From NCBI GenBank assembly GCA_023846275.1, contig JAIUJO010000292.1, positions 531,260 to 595,259 of the forward strand: 64,000 nt of DNA, in the 5' to 3' direction. Both the position numbers and the translations under genes were made by a program. Shown piece by piece: positions 37,056 to 49,629 of the stretch; the first letter of the stretch is position 1, and every line of letters begins with the position of its first letter. The notes below the pieces were generated by a model that was given only the letters and a program-made list of their open reading frames with translations, made no database searches and was not told the origin of the DNA. Source of the DNA: Vanilla planifolia (taxonomy: Eukaryota; Streptophyta; Magnoliopsida; Asparagales; Orchidaceae).

Positions 37056-37770
37056 ATTTGATTTGATTGAAATTTCCATTTGATAAACTCAAACTAAGAA
37101 ACTATCATCCTATCAACCTTAATTATGATATTGCAACTCTAACATTCATCTTAGAAGGAGAAATGTGAAGCTCAAAATTATACGATAAATACTTCAAATG
37201 ATTATTTCATCCATGGTCTTGAAAGGAGAAACATGAAACTCACGAAAAAATATAATTTGTTGTGGAATTATAAATTCCACTTCAGCATGGTTGTTATCCT
37301 ATATATCACAAATATGATTCAAGTGACACAATGACATAACCATCAGGGTTAGTTTTTGTCTAAAAGATGTCAAACATAACAATAAAATATCAAAAAAGAA
37401 ATCTTCTACAAGATATCTCTTTTAGACAATTAATCATTTTATTAGATGGAGACGACTCATAATTTCGCATTCCCATTTTCTTGGTAAAAAAACCATAACC
37501 ACAAAAGAGTAAAAAGTTAAAGAAGTAGAGCACAAAGAAAATAATAAGAATGAATCAATGAAAGGATGGGCTTTACACATAACTTTAGTAAAGTGTTGCT
37601 TTTTGTAGGTTTCATTAAAAAGTTTAAAAACAGGAATGGTCCCATTTATTTATTTGGTGTAACATCATGAGCCAAATGGGAGGAAACTTCCACATATGAT
37701 TATGTGTGCATGTGTGTGCATGTTTGTGTGTTTGTTTTCATGGGGAGGATTCCTATAAGACTCTATCTTA
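37056..37770 (+). other. rpoC1 group II intron relic (NUPT)
   Basis: About 715 bases separate the VYC end of exon 1 from the SFARPI-like start of exon 2, close to the usual size of this plastid intron. Near the 3' end, 37,669-37,702 keeps the plan of domain V: it starts GAGCC, and GGGAG and CTTCC pair around a GAAA tetraloop. The 3' strand of the basal helix (ending GATT) is degraded. A TG-rich stretch at 37,700-37,738 has expanded after domain V. Splicing is not expected. Confidence 0.8.
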
Positions 37771-39378
37771 GTTTCTTTTGCTAGCCCTATAAATAAAAAA
37801 AACTAATTTCTTAGGATTATGAGATTCATTCCAATAAGAAATACAACCTTGGAATGACAACATCCATCATATTGTACAACTCCAAGTTTCAAGAAATTTT
37901 GAAATTCAGAAATCATAAGGGGGTCAAATGTCATTAGACATCAATCAACCAATTTAGATTTAGAAATTGTTATAAATAATTCGATTGTAAAATGAAAGGA
38001 ATTAACAAACAAAAAACTTGCAAGAATTGAATATGAATAGGAAGATAAAAAAAGAAGTGGAAAGGATTTTTTTGCTAGTTCCTTTGATTTAGATAAACAT
38101 TTTATTAAAATAAATATAGAACTAAAATAGATGTTTTTGTGCCTATTAATAATTTTCCCTTCTAAGTTGAAGCTAATCAAATCATTCAAATAAATAGGGG
38201 TAAATTAATGCGTTTGAAACTTAAGGAACTACATAGAACTATCATCTATCAAAAGAATACTCTTATTGATGTATTAATTACATGTGAATTACTCCTGGGG
38301 AATTAGTGATGCGTTAGGCAAGATTGGTATAAGCAACCATGGATACACTTCTTGATAATATGATCCATGGACAACCCATAAGGGATTGTCATAACAGGCT
38401 TGACGAGTTAGTTTTTGAAATCATTGAAGGTAAAGATGGAATATTTCATGGCAATTCTTAGTAAATTGGTGGATTCATTCTGCCATTGCTATGGATAATT
38501 TGCTTCCTTATGTCAATGTGTAATACTTCAAGAAATAACAATCGACCGCTTCCAAATATTTTTAATTCATGGTTTAATCTGGCATGTCACTTCTAACATA
38601 GCTATTGCTAAAAGATAAATTCAAGAAAATGAACACATTGAATGGGAAATAAATTGTGAAGTTACGTAGATGCGTCCTATATTGTTAAATTGAGTAAGCA
38701 ACCAACATATATTAGGCAAATAGGCATTTCAACCCATTTTAGTGGAGGGGCATGCTTTTCTTTACACCCATTAGTTTGTATGGGATTCAATGTAGACTTT
38801 AATAGGGATAAAATGGATCTTTATGCACCTTTACCTTCAAAAGCTCGAGTAGAAGATCATTTACTTATGTTTTCTAACATGACTCCCTTTTTTCCAACCG
38901 TTGGGGATCTTGTTCGTGTAACAACTCAATATATGCTTTTTTACTCTATATATTATTGATTGAGAATCTCTAAGTTATTTAAAAACATGTTATAATCAGT
39001 ATATGAGAGTTGTACAAACGAAAAAAGGGAAACAGTTGATAAAAGACTATTAGTATACAAAAGAGAAAGAGACATACTTTTCCAGTTCTTATGATGCACT
39101 TCGAGCTTATCAGTAAAAAAATCCATTTGGACAATCATTTTTTGCTTTAATGGAAATTAAATCAATGCATAGTTAGCTTGAGAAAAGTTCCATTGAACTT
39201 CAATATGAATCTTTTGTAATCATCATAAGATTTATACACACTATCAATAGTAAGAATTATCAAAAGAGAATGTTGTTTTATATACATATAATTGACTATT
39301 GGTCACCTTTTTATTACGAAATAGATGAAGTGATATATGTTATATGCTTTTTGCCTGACTTACTCATAAGCTATCTAA
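37771..39378 (+). pseudogene. rpoC1: Plastid rpoC1 exon 2 (NUPT)
   Basis: Remaining part of beta'. Visible peptides in order: SFASPINKK near 37,774-37,800; LDLEIVINNSIV near 37,955-37,990; IIQINRGKLM near 38,180-38,208; LHRTIIYQKNTLIDVL near 38,228-38,275; FLIHGLIWHVTSNIAIAKR near 38,555-38,615; LHPLVCMGFNVDFNRDKMD near 38,762-38,818; SKARVEDHLLMFSNM near 38,838-38,882; SSYDALRAYQ near 39,080-39,113; FYYEIDEVI near 39,309-39,337; and AFCLTYS near the end, aligned with GFCRAYSYG. The catalytic NADFDGD motif has become NVDFNRD, losing two of three magnesium-binding aspartates. Stops and frameshifts are frequent. The stop aligned with the plastid stop is at 39,376-39,378. Confidence 0.93.
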
Positions 39379-39549
39379 CTTAAAAACAAAAACTAAGAAT
39401 TTATTAAATGAATTTTTATTCATGATGCCCAAACTTGTTGGAATTTGCATTTCCTTATAACTTCTATGAGAGCAAAGATTAAGTGATTCTATTGAATCAC
39501 TATCGTAATCTCATTGTTGAATCTAACCTAGTGTAATAAGGAGGTCGTT

Positions 39550-41260
39550 ATGGAAGATTTGGTAGATTTTTCCTTTCAAGATAGGATTGTGGATTGAACT
39601 ACTATGAAAAGCATTATTAAAAGATTAATAGAACATTTGAGAATGGCACATGCAGCAAATATCCTAGTTCAATTGAGAACTTTAGGTTTCCAACGAGCTA
39701 CTGCTATATCTAATCCATTAGAAATTGGTGATGATTTGACCATCCCTACAAAGATATGGTTAGTTCAAAATACTTAACAAAAATGATTTATTTTAGAGAA
39801 AACTATCATTACAAGAATGTACCTGTGGCTAAAAAGTTATGTTAATCTATGGAGAAGTTGTATGCTAGAAGTGAATATTAGAGAAAGAAATGTGCCCTTA
39901 GTTTTGGGTGATTATTCTCTCTAAGCTAGTCCACTTAATATCCTTTTAAAGGTTAGAACAAATGCATCTTAAGTACATAAATTGGTCGATATATGAGGAT
40001 TAATGTTAGATCCTCAACTACAAATGAATGGATTTCCCATTCAAAAAAAAATTACTTGAAGGGCTTTCCTTGATAGAATATATAATTTCTTATTGTAAAG
40101 CTTACAGAGAAATTGTATAAACCATTGTATGAACTTTAAATGTTTGATATCTCTGGCATAGACTTGTTGAAGTACAACAATATGTTCTTTACATAGAACT
40201 AGTTATACTATTCAAAGTATATCCAAGAGTCCTTAAAATGGATAAAAAAGCAAATTTTTGTCCAAACACTAATGGGTTGTGTATTAGGAGATAATACATA
40301 TATTAGTCCATGATGAATTGTTGCTTAAAATCAAGATATTGGAATTGAGCTTGTAAATTAATCAAAAACATTTTGAATACACCTAATATATTTTATGACC
40401 CCTTTTATTTGCAAAATTTGTCTATTAGATCTGTCAATTATGTTAGGAGTCTCACTCATGGGGACCTTGTTGAGTTGGTAAAGTTGTAAGCATTATTATG
40501 GCTTATTCAATTGGAGAACCATATACTCAAATAACGTTAAGAACTTTTCATACTAGTAGAACATTCACAAGTGGTATTATAAAAAATGTACAAGCTCTCT
40601 CTAATGGAAAATTCAAATGTGATGAGTATTTTGTTCATCCCACGCATACAAGACATGGACACCATACTTTTATATATTTTGTAAACTTGTATTAACTAGA
40701 GAGTTAAAGTACTCTAATAATGTGAATATTCTTTACAAAAGTCTTATTTTAGTTCAAAATGACCAATATGTAGAATCAAAACATGTGATTAGAAAGTTGT
40801 TTTTTTAATGTACTTTTCATTTTGAGAGGGTTCGAAAACATATTTTTTCGAAGTTTATAGGAGAAATGAGTAAGCTAACTAATGTATAACAGTTGCTAAT
40901 ATATCCATATAGTAATATTTATTTATTATCAAAAATAGTTCATTTATGGAAATTTATAAAAGGTCTATACAAATAAACCATTGTTCATTTTCCTTTCATA
41001 ATGATCAAGATCAAGTGAATACTAATTATTTTTTAGAAGAAAGATACATCTTTCCTTCCATGCTTAATAATATTCAAGCAAGAAATAAATTTTCAGATAC
41101 ATTAGGAAAAAAGATAAGGAATCCTAACTATTGAAAACTTGATCACATCATATCCAATATTATAAACAATCCCATAAGTTCTAATATTTTCAAGATTGTT
41201 TAAACTATTCTTAGGAAAAAGAGATGAAATAGAGAGAAAAACTCATTATCAAATGGTAGT
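39550..41260 (+). pseudogene. rpoC2: Plastid rpoC2, 5' part (NUPT)
   Basis: Start of the beta'' subunit gene, ~170 bases after rpoC1 as in plastomes. The ATG at 39,550 reads MEDLVDFSFQDRIVD then a stop and TMKSIIKRLIEHL (family: [25 protein letters not shown]). LRTLGFQRATAISNPLEIGDD follows at about 39,679-39,740, then QVHKLVDI-like and EGLSLIEYIIS-like pieces. QSIGEPGTQLTLRTFHTGG of the family appears as YSIGEPYTQITLRTFHTSR at about 40,504-40,560, with HPTHTRHGH near 40,637. FHNDQDQVNT lies near 40,996-41,025. The last recognisable part is near 41,255; the long 3' portion of rpoC2 is absent. Many stops make it non-functional. Confidence 0.92.
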
Positions 41261-43259
41261 TGATAGTTTGGTAATCATTTCATGTAGTATTGTTTACTTT
41301 ATTATAATATTGACCCTTAGTCTTTGTGCTTTGTTTGATTGGAACAAACTCTAAGAATTTTAAATAAAATAGTTTGAGTGAATTTTGAGATTTTAAATAA
41401 ATGATGCTTATGTCTTAGAGAGAACTTAAAATGAAAAAAATAAGATAAAATCTCATGAAAATCATCTCAATTAGAGTTATAAATAGAAAAAAAATATTTT
41501 AATTTAATTTTAGATATTTAAATTTTATTTTAGCTACAATTTTAAACTTGATTAAAATCATTCATACAAGGTTCAAAAATTAAATTTTACTTAAATTAAT
41601 TATTTTAGGAAATTATTAGGATTCTAAAAGTCTAGATCTTATCTTGATTGGTCAAATAATTGTTTTATTCTTAATCATATTATTGCAAATCCTTTTTCAA
41701 TAATTTATTTCAAAAAATATGTTTTAATCATAATAATTGTTCAGAAAAAATAATAATTTAATTAAAATAACAAGTAAGAAAAAGTAATTTCTAATAAGAA
41801 CAAAAACTCTCAGATTAATGCACTATACCAAAATTTATTTAACTACACTTATTGTGCCAAAAAATATCACCCAAAATTTTTAAACAATTTTGGGTTGATT
41901 CATAACTCAAGAATCTGAATATAACTCATCTTTTGAGCAAAGCAGGGGGTAGGCATCCCCGAAAAATATACAAAATTCATAATGTAGGATAACTCACATA
42001 AAGAAATAATAATCCTTCATTCATTTAATGTGGATCTACAATTTATACCAATTTCACACGAATGTAATCAAGATTGGCAAATTGAATTCTTCAATCCAAT
42101 TGCACAATTACATGGTCAAGTTATCCTAATTTCATCTGTCATTTTAAAACACTTATTTTAATCCACAATTCAAACATGCAATTTGGTCATTTCCAAGTCG
42201 ATGTTTTATTCATGCAAACAAAGTAAATTTGGATGTAAAATTTCAATTCAAATCAAATGGTTGAAATCGAATCCTAATTTCAAAATAGTACTTCTCTAAT
42301 CATATTCATCAAATCAAGAAGTTTTCAAGATCTAACGTTCTAGGAGCCTTTCAATCAAATAGCTCCAATGCAAACACTATTTTAGCAATTACTACAAGCC
42401 ATTGGGATTTTTATAATTTATTAATTAATATTATACGATGGTCTTTTTACTTAATTAGTAACAACTAATTGGATAAATTAGAAAGTTTTTTTAGTCATTA
42501 ACAAATGCTATAAATAGGTGAATTATTTAACCCATTCAACTGATAAAAGTTTTACAAAATATTAAAAAACATTTCAATTAACGACATGCATGCCATTTGT
42601 GGTAGTCTTTGTTGTCATTTCCTTAAGCTGCATTCTTCACTAACTAAACTAAAAATCTCTACTTTCTTCTCAAATAAGCTAAGTACTAAATTTTCTTTAT
42701 TTTTAATTGATTTTAATAAAATACTTATTCCTCATTAGGCCTTCATCAAGCATAAGATTTTTATTTATATTAACTTTATATTTCTGTCACGAAGTTATTT
42801 TATTATATTGCTATTTGTTTTCATTTAAACATCGTATTAACCTATTCATATTATTTAGTTATGAAGATTTAATCTACTCATCTTTTAGGGAAAATGATTT
42901 ATATAAGTTGTGGCTTTGCTTAGTTTTTGTCAAGAGAAGATATAGAATTGATTTTAGTTCGAGCTACTAAAAAAGTGTTTGTGTACATTTTATATTTTTG
43001 TTAATTTTAAAAAAATGCTTAATGTGTTCCAAAATAAAATTAACATTTTCTTAAAATAACTTTTAAATATGAGCTTACCTTTAAGAACAAAATTACTTCA
43101 AACAATTTTCTTTAAATGTTCTCTATGGATCAAAAACTTTTATTGTTATTAATTTGCCCACATCTTGTGAACTCTTCTAAATCACACTCTAATTAGTGTA
43201 AGACAAAATTTCTTTCTAATAAGAGGAAATTTTTTAGTTGATCCATAACTAAAATTATT
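41261..43259. other. Unassigned AT-rich stretch after the NUPT
   Basis: No gene or element recognised. I see no return of block A sequence after the plastid insert. A small GGGG...CCCC inverted repeat sits at about 41,945-41,960. An open stretch at 42,707-42,970 has no recognisable motif. Confidence 0.4.
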
Positions 43260-43480
43260 GCTTTAGTAAGTATGGGTGAAGGTTCATCTTCTAATAGACC
43301 ACCACACTTTTTTTACAAGTCTTATCTTGAAGAAAAGATTAGGATGACTACTTATTTAAAAAGTATCGATAAAGAAATATGAGAACTAATAAAAACCACT
43401 TTCATTTTTTTCAATAAAAAAATTGAAGATTTGTTATATAAAAATTATTTAGTGAAGTAATTCGAAAAGAAAAATATAAC
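43260..43480 (+). pseudogene. Ty1/Copia gag relic (N-terminus)
   Basis: From an ATG near 43,272 the translation MGEGSSSNRPPHFF, then YLEEKIRMTTYLKSIDKEI(stop)EL, resembles the N-terminus of plant Copia gag proteins (family: RPPxFDGxNYxxWKxRMxxYLxSIDxxxWE). Homology fades after about 43,480, with a weak continuation possible to 43,700. The gag protein forms virus-like particles in active elements. No Copia integrase or RT was found downstream, so the rest is lost or replaced. Confidence 0.55.
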
Positions 43481-43996
43481 CTACAATATTTTTCTTGTTG
43501 ATGTCAGACAGATTTAAACTTCAACTAAGATCTAAATTGTAGCCAATAGTATTGAAGACACTTAACAGATTATTAGAAAATATGAAAAGATATTATCTAT
43601 TAATTTAAGTTATGTAGCATGTGTGTTATTTTAGACTTGTTCAAAGATTGGCATTTCAAAACTGTGTAGATTATTAAATTGAGTTGGCAGAAACATCGTA
43701 AACATTAAGTATTAAGTCTTATAAAGTAATTTTTGACATATTCAATTTCATAAATATGAAATAAAGATTTTAATTCAAACTCTATGTGAACTACTTTAAC
43801 AAAAAAAATAACCATAACTGTAGATTACTATGTAGAAAATAAAATTTTCTAGAAGAGCACATCTTGTTGGCAATGATGTCTTTTAATTTATAGGCATTAG
43901 CATTTCAAGTACCAATGTGGTAAAAGAGTGACATAGTGATTAGTTGAGGTAATAGGAATGCTTGGGGTATCAGTGAAAGTATGAATTTGTTTAGTT

Positions 43997-44120
43997 GTTG
44001 ACTCTCCTCGTGGAAGGTCTATTAATTTTGATCCATGTCTCTCACAAGTAATTTTGTGGCTGACTCTCTTGTTGGAAAGTCACTCAACTTCGATCATTGT
44101 CTCTCATTAGTGAAATTTGA
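43997..44120. repeat. ~62-base tandem duplication
   Basis: A segment starting GTTGACTCTC at 43,997 recurs as GCTGACTCTC at 44,059, followed in both by GGAA(A/G)GTC, then TTxGATC and TCTCTCAxxAGT. The copies differ at perhaps a quarter of positions. The surroundings may be a retroelement LTR (43,900-44,300), which I could not prove. Confidence 0.75.
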
Positions 44121-45469
44121 ATCCCTTCAACTGAGTTTGGTGCACATAATTTAATCGTTAAAGTGGAAGAATAAAAATAAAATAATTTTATTTCATAATT
44201 TTATAACTTTACAATTTTGTGAGTATCCGTATTTATAAAGATCTCAAAGGTTCATCAGTAAAAATTTTAAAAAAAAATTAAAAATTTAAAAAATTAAATG
44301 AATTAAGAAGTTCAGAAATTCACTATGCTTTTTGAGTGATGGTAACGATGAGTAATGAAATGTTGGTGGCACAATGGTAGGCTGAGCGATACGATAGAGA
44401 AGTCGATCTGTTTTTTGGTTAGGTATGGGTCAGGCAGAACAGATTCGGTTGATGGGACTCGTTGGTTAGTGCTGGTCTTTGTAGGATGTCATGGGTAATG
44501 GATCAATTGATGTGGAGCATAGGTCAAACGATGTGTTTTTCAATTGTGTTCAAGTAGGTGCATAGGTTAGCTTAGGTAGTGAAAGTAGTTGTTGAAGGTG
44601 TTAGTGTTGGTGACAGATAGCATGGATAATGATAGGAAAGAAACTTAACAAAGAAAATCAATTTTAAGTATTTTTGAAGTAATTTTGAAATAGGTGTTGC
44701 ACCTATGGACTTGTGGAACTGGTGCGATGATAAGGAATGTGTGTTCTTGACCATATGTTACTTGCTTATACATCATCCTCCCTGGTGGAAGAGAGCTTAG
44801 CTCTGTTGTATCGGGGTGATGAGCATAGTAATGTTCTAACAGGTGTGATGTGATAATTGTAAGTCAACATAAATAAGGTAGGAGTTCTTAATTAGAGGTT
44901 TTCCTTTAAGGAAACTAAAAATTTTTGAAGTTAATAATTTTTGGTTGGAATTGTCTCTTGTTCTAAAGTTTTCTTCACATTATTCTTACTCCTAAGGCTA
45001 ATATAGTGTAAGGAAAAATTCACTCAGTATGAGAGAATTAAGCTCAAATGAGTCATTAGGTATTAGATATAGTGTCCTATTAGAGACTAAATCCTTACAA
45101 TTAAAGGTTGACCTCATCATATACTCTACTAGCAAATCCAACACAAATACATTAGTTCCAAGTTTTGAATATTTTTAAAATATCTAGTTTCATGAACTTG
45201 TAATTTCTTATAACCTATAAGAAGAAACTACTCTGAAATGGCTGTAATGATAATGTAATCTCTTTCGTAAAATTTGCTAACCATTTTTTAAGCATCTACT
45301 CTTTTCTTGTATCCTTTATTACTTCAATTAATTGTTTAGAAGTTTGATAGTCCATTTGGTAAGGGAATAAAATCAATCAAAGATATTGGCTTACTAGCAT
45401 GAGCTTATATAATATGTGATGGTTTTGGTAAGGTGGTGATTAACTCTTTTACTATAAGAAACAAAACTA
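44121..45469. other. Probable spacer of a minus-strand Gypsy element
   Basis: This lies on the downstream side of the minus-strand protease at 45,700-45,960. Minus-strand translation near 45,450-45,600 looks like the charged linker that follows the protease in plant Gypsy elements, but no RT motif was found. Nothing else recognised. Confidence 0.3.
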
Positions 45470-47240
45470 AGTCTCCTTGATTAAGGGTCTGCTTAAGTTG
45501 GGGTAATATATTCAAGCTTAAATTCTTTGTCTTTCTTTTTCCATTATCTATGGGCTTAGAAGTTTTTATAGATTTCTTAGGCTTAAGAGATTAAGGTCTC
45601 TCATAAAGTGGAGTATGATGTAATGTGATGGTCTATCCTTCATAAATAAAGGAATATTTATTTTTGTTATCCTTAAGAGTTATGTCCTTATTAAAAATCC
45701 TTGGTCTTCTAAAAATAAGATATTCTACTTGCATAAGTATGGCAACATAAATAACCTTGTCATTATACTTAATTTTAATGATTCATAAATTGTTGCTTAA
45801 TAGGATAGATATTTTATCTATCAAGGACGCAGAGTAAAGGTTTGGATGTTTCAATAAATCTATTATTTGTTTAATAGTAATAGGAGATGTCACAATATTG
45901 CAACCACTAATATCAATGATCATCCAAAATCATTGTTCCTTAATTTTTATGTTTGTGTTAAAGCTATTAGTGCACTTTCAGTTGTCTTACAATTATATAA
46001 CATGAAATTTTTTATATTAATTACCACCTTCTAGGTTAATAGTCATACATCTTTTTAGCTAGTTTGTAGTTATATGTCCCTTTCCATGACACTTAAATTA
46101 GGTGATTCCAAATTTTGTGGGTTAGGTTAAAGCACGATGAAGGAAGTTGGATGTTAATGTAGGTTTGGGAGGTCATGAAACTATGGTAGATGGGGTAGAT
46201 AATATTCGAGTGTGAGTGGTTGAGAAATGGGGGTGTGCACCTTCAAAGGAACTGGCTTGTCATATCTCATAAAAAAGAAATTCTACTCCTTTCAGTGTTT
46301 CTAGCTATGCAATAAGCATTCTCTAAAATGGTATTATTTCTCAAGTTAAGCTCTACTAATATGTATTCCTTTAAACTTAACACAAAGTGGAAAAGGTACA
46401 TTCTTGGCATCATTTATATTACAGCTAAGTTTATAATCTTTAAACTTATTAGCATTCTTTTCAATGGATCTATCATATCACAAAAACCTTTGTTGTTTAT
46501 CTTTCATTTTGATATTATAGATTTTAGAAAAACCTATTGTACAACCTAACCTTAAAGTTTCTTCAAGTTTAGGATAACTCTTCATAATTGTTAGTATATT
46601 ATTGCTCTTAGTTTTTAAGAAATTTGTCGGTAATACTCTGAGATAGTCTTAATAAAATTATACTTTTTACTCACTCATTTGGTGCTAGTCAAAATAATCA
46701 TTTATACAAGTCTATCAGTTAATATAATCCTTAGGATCAAAACTATCATCAAAAGTTAGAGTATACAATTCCACATTAGAGTTATGCTTTGATCGTAATG
46801 TCTCTTATGTCTATCCTCTTTACTAAATATATCTAAATCATCATTTTATTCTAACTCATCAGATGGTTCATTTTTTCTTATACTATCATGATATCTCTTG
46901 TGGATATTATATTCAAATTTATTAAAAGGATTATCATGTCTTTTGTAGTTCCTATCTCTTCTAGGGTTTTTGTCTTTTAAAACATTGGTGTATCTCTTAT
47001 TCTCCTCTTGTCCTTTTTTCTTCTTAGATTTGGTTTATATTGTTGGTTTTAGAGGATTTGTCCAATCATCTCACTTAGTTTTGATATTGATTGGGATATT
47101 GCTGTCATAGAATCTTAACTTGTATTTCATCTTTCATTTTGAACTAATTTTTTAGTTTGATTTATCATGTCATCACACCTATTAGATCTTATACAAATAG
47201 TTAGGTTTTCCATATAAGAAGATATCAAAGAATTTAATGT
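45470..47240 (-). pseudogene. Ty3/Gypsy gag-protease relic
   Basis: Minus-strand order from right to left: an Arg/Lys/Asp-rich N-terminal stretch (PRRDRNYKRHDNPFNKFE) near 46,985-46,930; FDPKDYIN near 46,740-46,717 (family: F.G..DPE.YL.WE); a zinc-knuckle region FKCHGKGHITTN(stop)LKRCMTI near 46,090-46,040 (family: CFKCxGxGHIAxxCPxxRxM); and protease MIIDISGCNIVTSPITIKQ near 45,935-45,880 (family: xIIDxGSCxNVAS), then LLKHPNLY near 45,870, KYNDKVIYV and RRPRIFN near 45,775-45,690. The protease aspartate is kept. First and second zinc ligands and several frames are broken. The RT and integrase are not seen. Confidence 0.75.
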
Positions 47241-49629
47241 GGGATTTTTTTAATAACAAATTTGTAAAAGCAAGGCAACCACATTTATAGACCAACAAAA
47301 CAAAGATAAGGTCCGTTTATATGAAAATAGCAAGTGATCGTGGCCTACATTTTGCCAAGTGTTAGAAAAATGACACATATATTTACATGTTGAGCAACAC
47401 TTAAGCACAATTACCAATGTTTACTAATAAATTTTCACAAGTGAATCAGTCTATGGAAAACTTGATTGTGCATTCTAATTTCTTAATTCATGGTTGATTT
47501 TGTGATGAATGATTTAAAAATAATTCCAAAAATTTTTATTAACTAAAATATGGTAATTTTGTTATCATCAAAGAAGTGTTACACAATCAAGTGTTCAACA
47601 CAAAGAATTATTTTTGTTTTACTCCAAAAACTTCTATTCTATATAAAAACAAAATAATTATTCAAAGGTATGTGTCATTAAAGAATTTAAATATAATTGA
47701 AAATATCATCAATGAGTTATTGTAAGTAAAAAAGTCAATTCTTGAAAAAATTATAGTTGATTTTTTTTCATAATTAACTACAAAAGTATAAAATGGTGAC
47801 TATAACAAAAAATATGGAAACCTAAACAAAAGACATCATTATTAATGTAAACTACTTAAAGTGTTTCAAATATTTACAAAGAATAATAAGAACTTCGTAA
47901 TAATAGAAAAATATTACATTAGAAATACAAAAGTATTAAAATTTATAAGAATACAAAAAATAAATGAGATAATGGAACACTTGACATACTAAAAGCTGTG
48001 TGCAAAACATATTTATTGGACAATTTTCTAAAGAGGTAATGTTCTCAAGTGCATAACGAGTATATTGTGTGGGCATGCATTATATTCGCAGAACACATCT
48101 TTTAAAGAATTAGAAACGCTCAAGGTGGTTGTATGGACAACTTATGTACTTGTGAGCAAATTTTTTCTCTCTCGCTAAATTCTCACGATCATTTCCAATT
48201 AGTGTGCCTACACAAAAAGTTTAGTATTTAAGACTAGAACATGGTTTGTAATATTAGTTATAGTTAAGATTTGATCCATCATGTAAGTTGACTTGGATAG
48301 TGCTTCCTTTTATTGTTGTATGTTTTTAATCCTTTGCATAATAAAATTATGTTACTTTCTTATAAAAACACATTTGACTTGTTTTGATTAGAGAAATATT
48401 TTTTTATTAATATTTTGTAAATTTATTTTTCATAATTAAGTTTTATTTATTATTCTATATTTTATATTTTTCAATTTCAATTTATAAACATTGACTAAAA
48501 ATTATTTGTATTATATAATATTTAGTTTTTTTGATTTTTACTTTCAACAATTTTTTTATTATTATTATTTTATAAAACATTTGCTCTTATCATTACTTAT
48601 CAATGTAATATTTTGAATATTTTTTAATGCTTTAAATTTGTGTTATTTCACATACTTTTACTTCACTTTTTACATTATGTTTGCTTGTTTCCAAAGTTTG
48701 GAATAGCACAACTTTTTTTATCATGGTATATAAATATTTTATAAAAATTAAATACTCAATATTAAATAATGCAAATACTTTTTTGGTTTTATAGCATATA
48801 ATAGTTTGTTAATTTCAAAGATATATTTCTTAATCTAAGTAAATGATATTTACTAATTGTTCAATTTTCTTTCAAAATTATGGTCAATTTAGAAATTTTG
48901 TTGCAATGTTGATTTATATTTTTCACATTCTAAAATAGTAAATAAAAAGTTAAAAAAATTGTTATGATTAAAATTTAAAATATTAATATATTAACATGTA
49001 GCACAAAGAATAAAAATAAACAAAGTTATCAAGAAACATATCCGAAATATTTAGACAAATTTGAGTAATTAAGTTAAGAACAATTTCATTATGTGCATAT
49101 AAATATTTTAAAAGAATAAGAAAAATATGTAACGTCAATATAGTGAACTTATAAACTATTTTTTATATTTACATAAAAGATTAAAAAAATATTTCTATAT
49201 ATATTAATTTAGCAAAACTTCACATTGTAATAAAAATTAAAAAAGTTAAACATTTAAAAATTGAAATATTTGATAGCATAATGGAATGGGAAAATGTTGA
49301 ATTTTTTTAATAATGTAATTACTAAATTAATTTTGATAAAAAAATATCATACAATTAATTAATGCACAAAAATAAATAACAAGTAAATAAATTGTGTCGG
49401 CATGTAAAAAAAATAAAGAATACCACTTATTTAGTGATGTTTTCTTAGACATGTAGAAGGCTTTATTTATTGGCACTTCCTCTTGTAATATATGAATTTC
49501 AATATTGACAACATTTTACTATAAAAATTTCAAATGTTAAATATTTTACATTATTGAAAATATAAAATAGATATTGGCTTCTTAATTTTGATTATTTTAA
49601 ATTTTTCACTTAAACAATTACTTTTATAT
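47241..49629. other. Very AT-rich unassigned stretch
   Basis: Dominated by T/A runs, especially 48,400-49,600. No coding motif, RNA gene or repeat unit recognised. It could include an LTR of the Gypsy element to its left, but I found no boundary. Confidence 0.5.

Larger units (their letters stand above)
36280..41260 (+). other. Nuclear plastid DNA (NUPT): rpoB-rpoC1-rpoC2 segment
   Basis: A ~5 kb stretch collinear with the plastid rpo operon: 3' end of rpoB, short spacer, rpoC1 with intron, ~170-base spacer, 5' part of rpoC2. All reading is on the plus strand. The intron and intergenic spacers are kept, so transfer was by DNA rather than spliced RNA. Stops, indels and substitutions are spread throughout, indicating an old insertion. 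The segment begins at the outer end of block A3. A true plastome origin of this window is excluded by the flanking retroelements and the broken frames. Confidence 0.93.

Noticed and set aside
38690..38959. A possible short expressed gene in the rpoC1 region (89 codons open)
   Set aside because: It is simply the best preserved stretch of the plastid rpoC1 pseudogene; the active-site motif is altered and both sides are broken by stops and frameshifts.
36280..41260. Window as a real plastid or mitochondrial genome segment
   Set aside because: Genes are full of stops and frameshifts, and both flanks are nuclear-type retroelements, so this is a nuclear copy.
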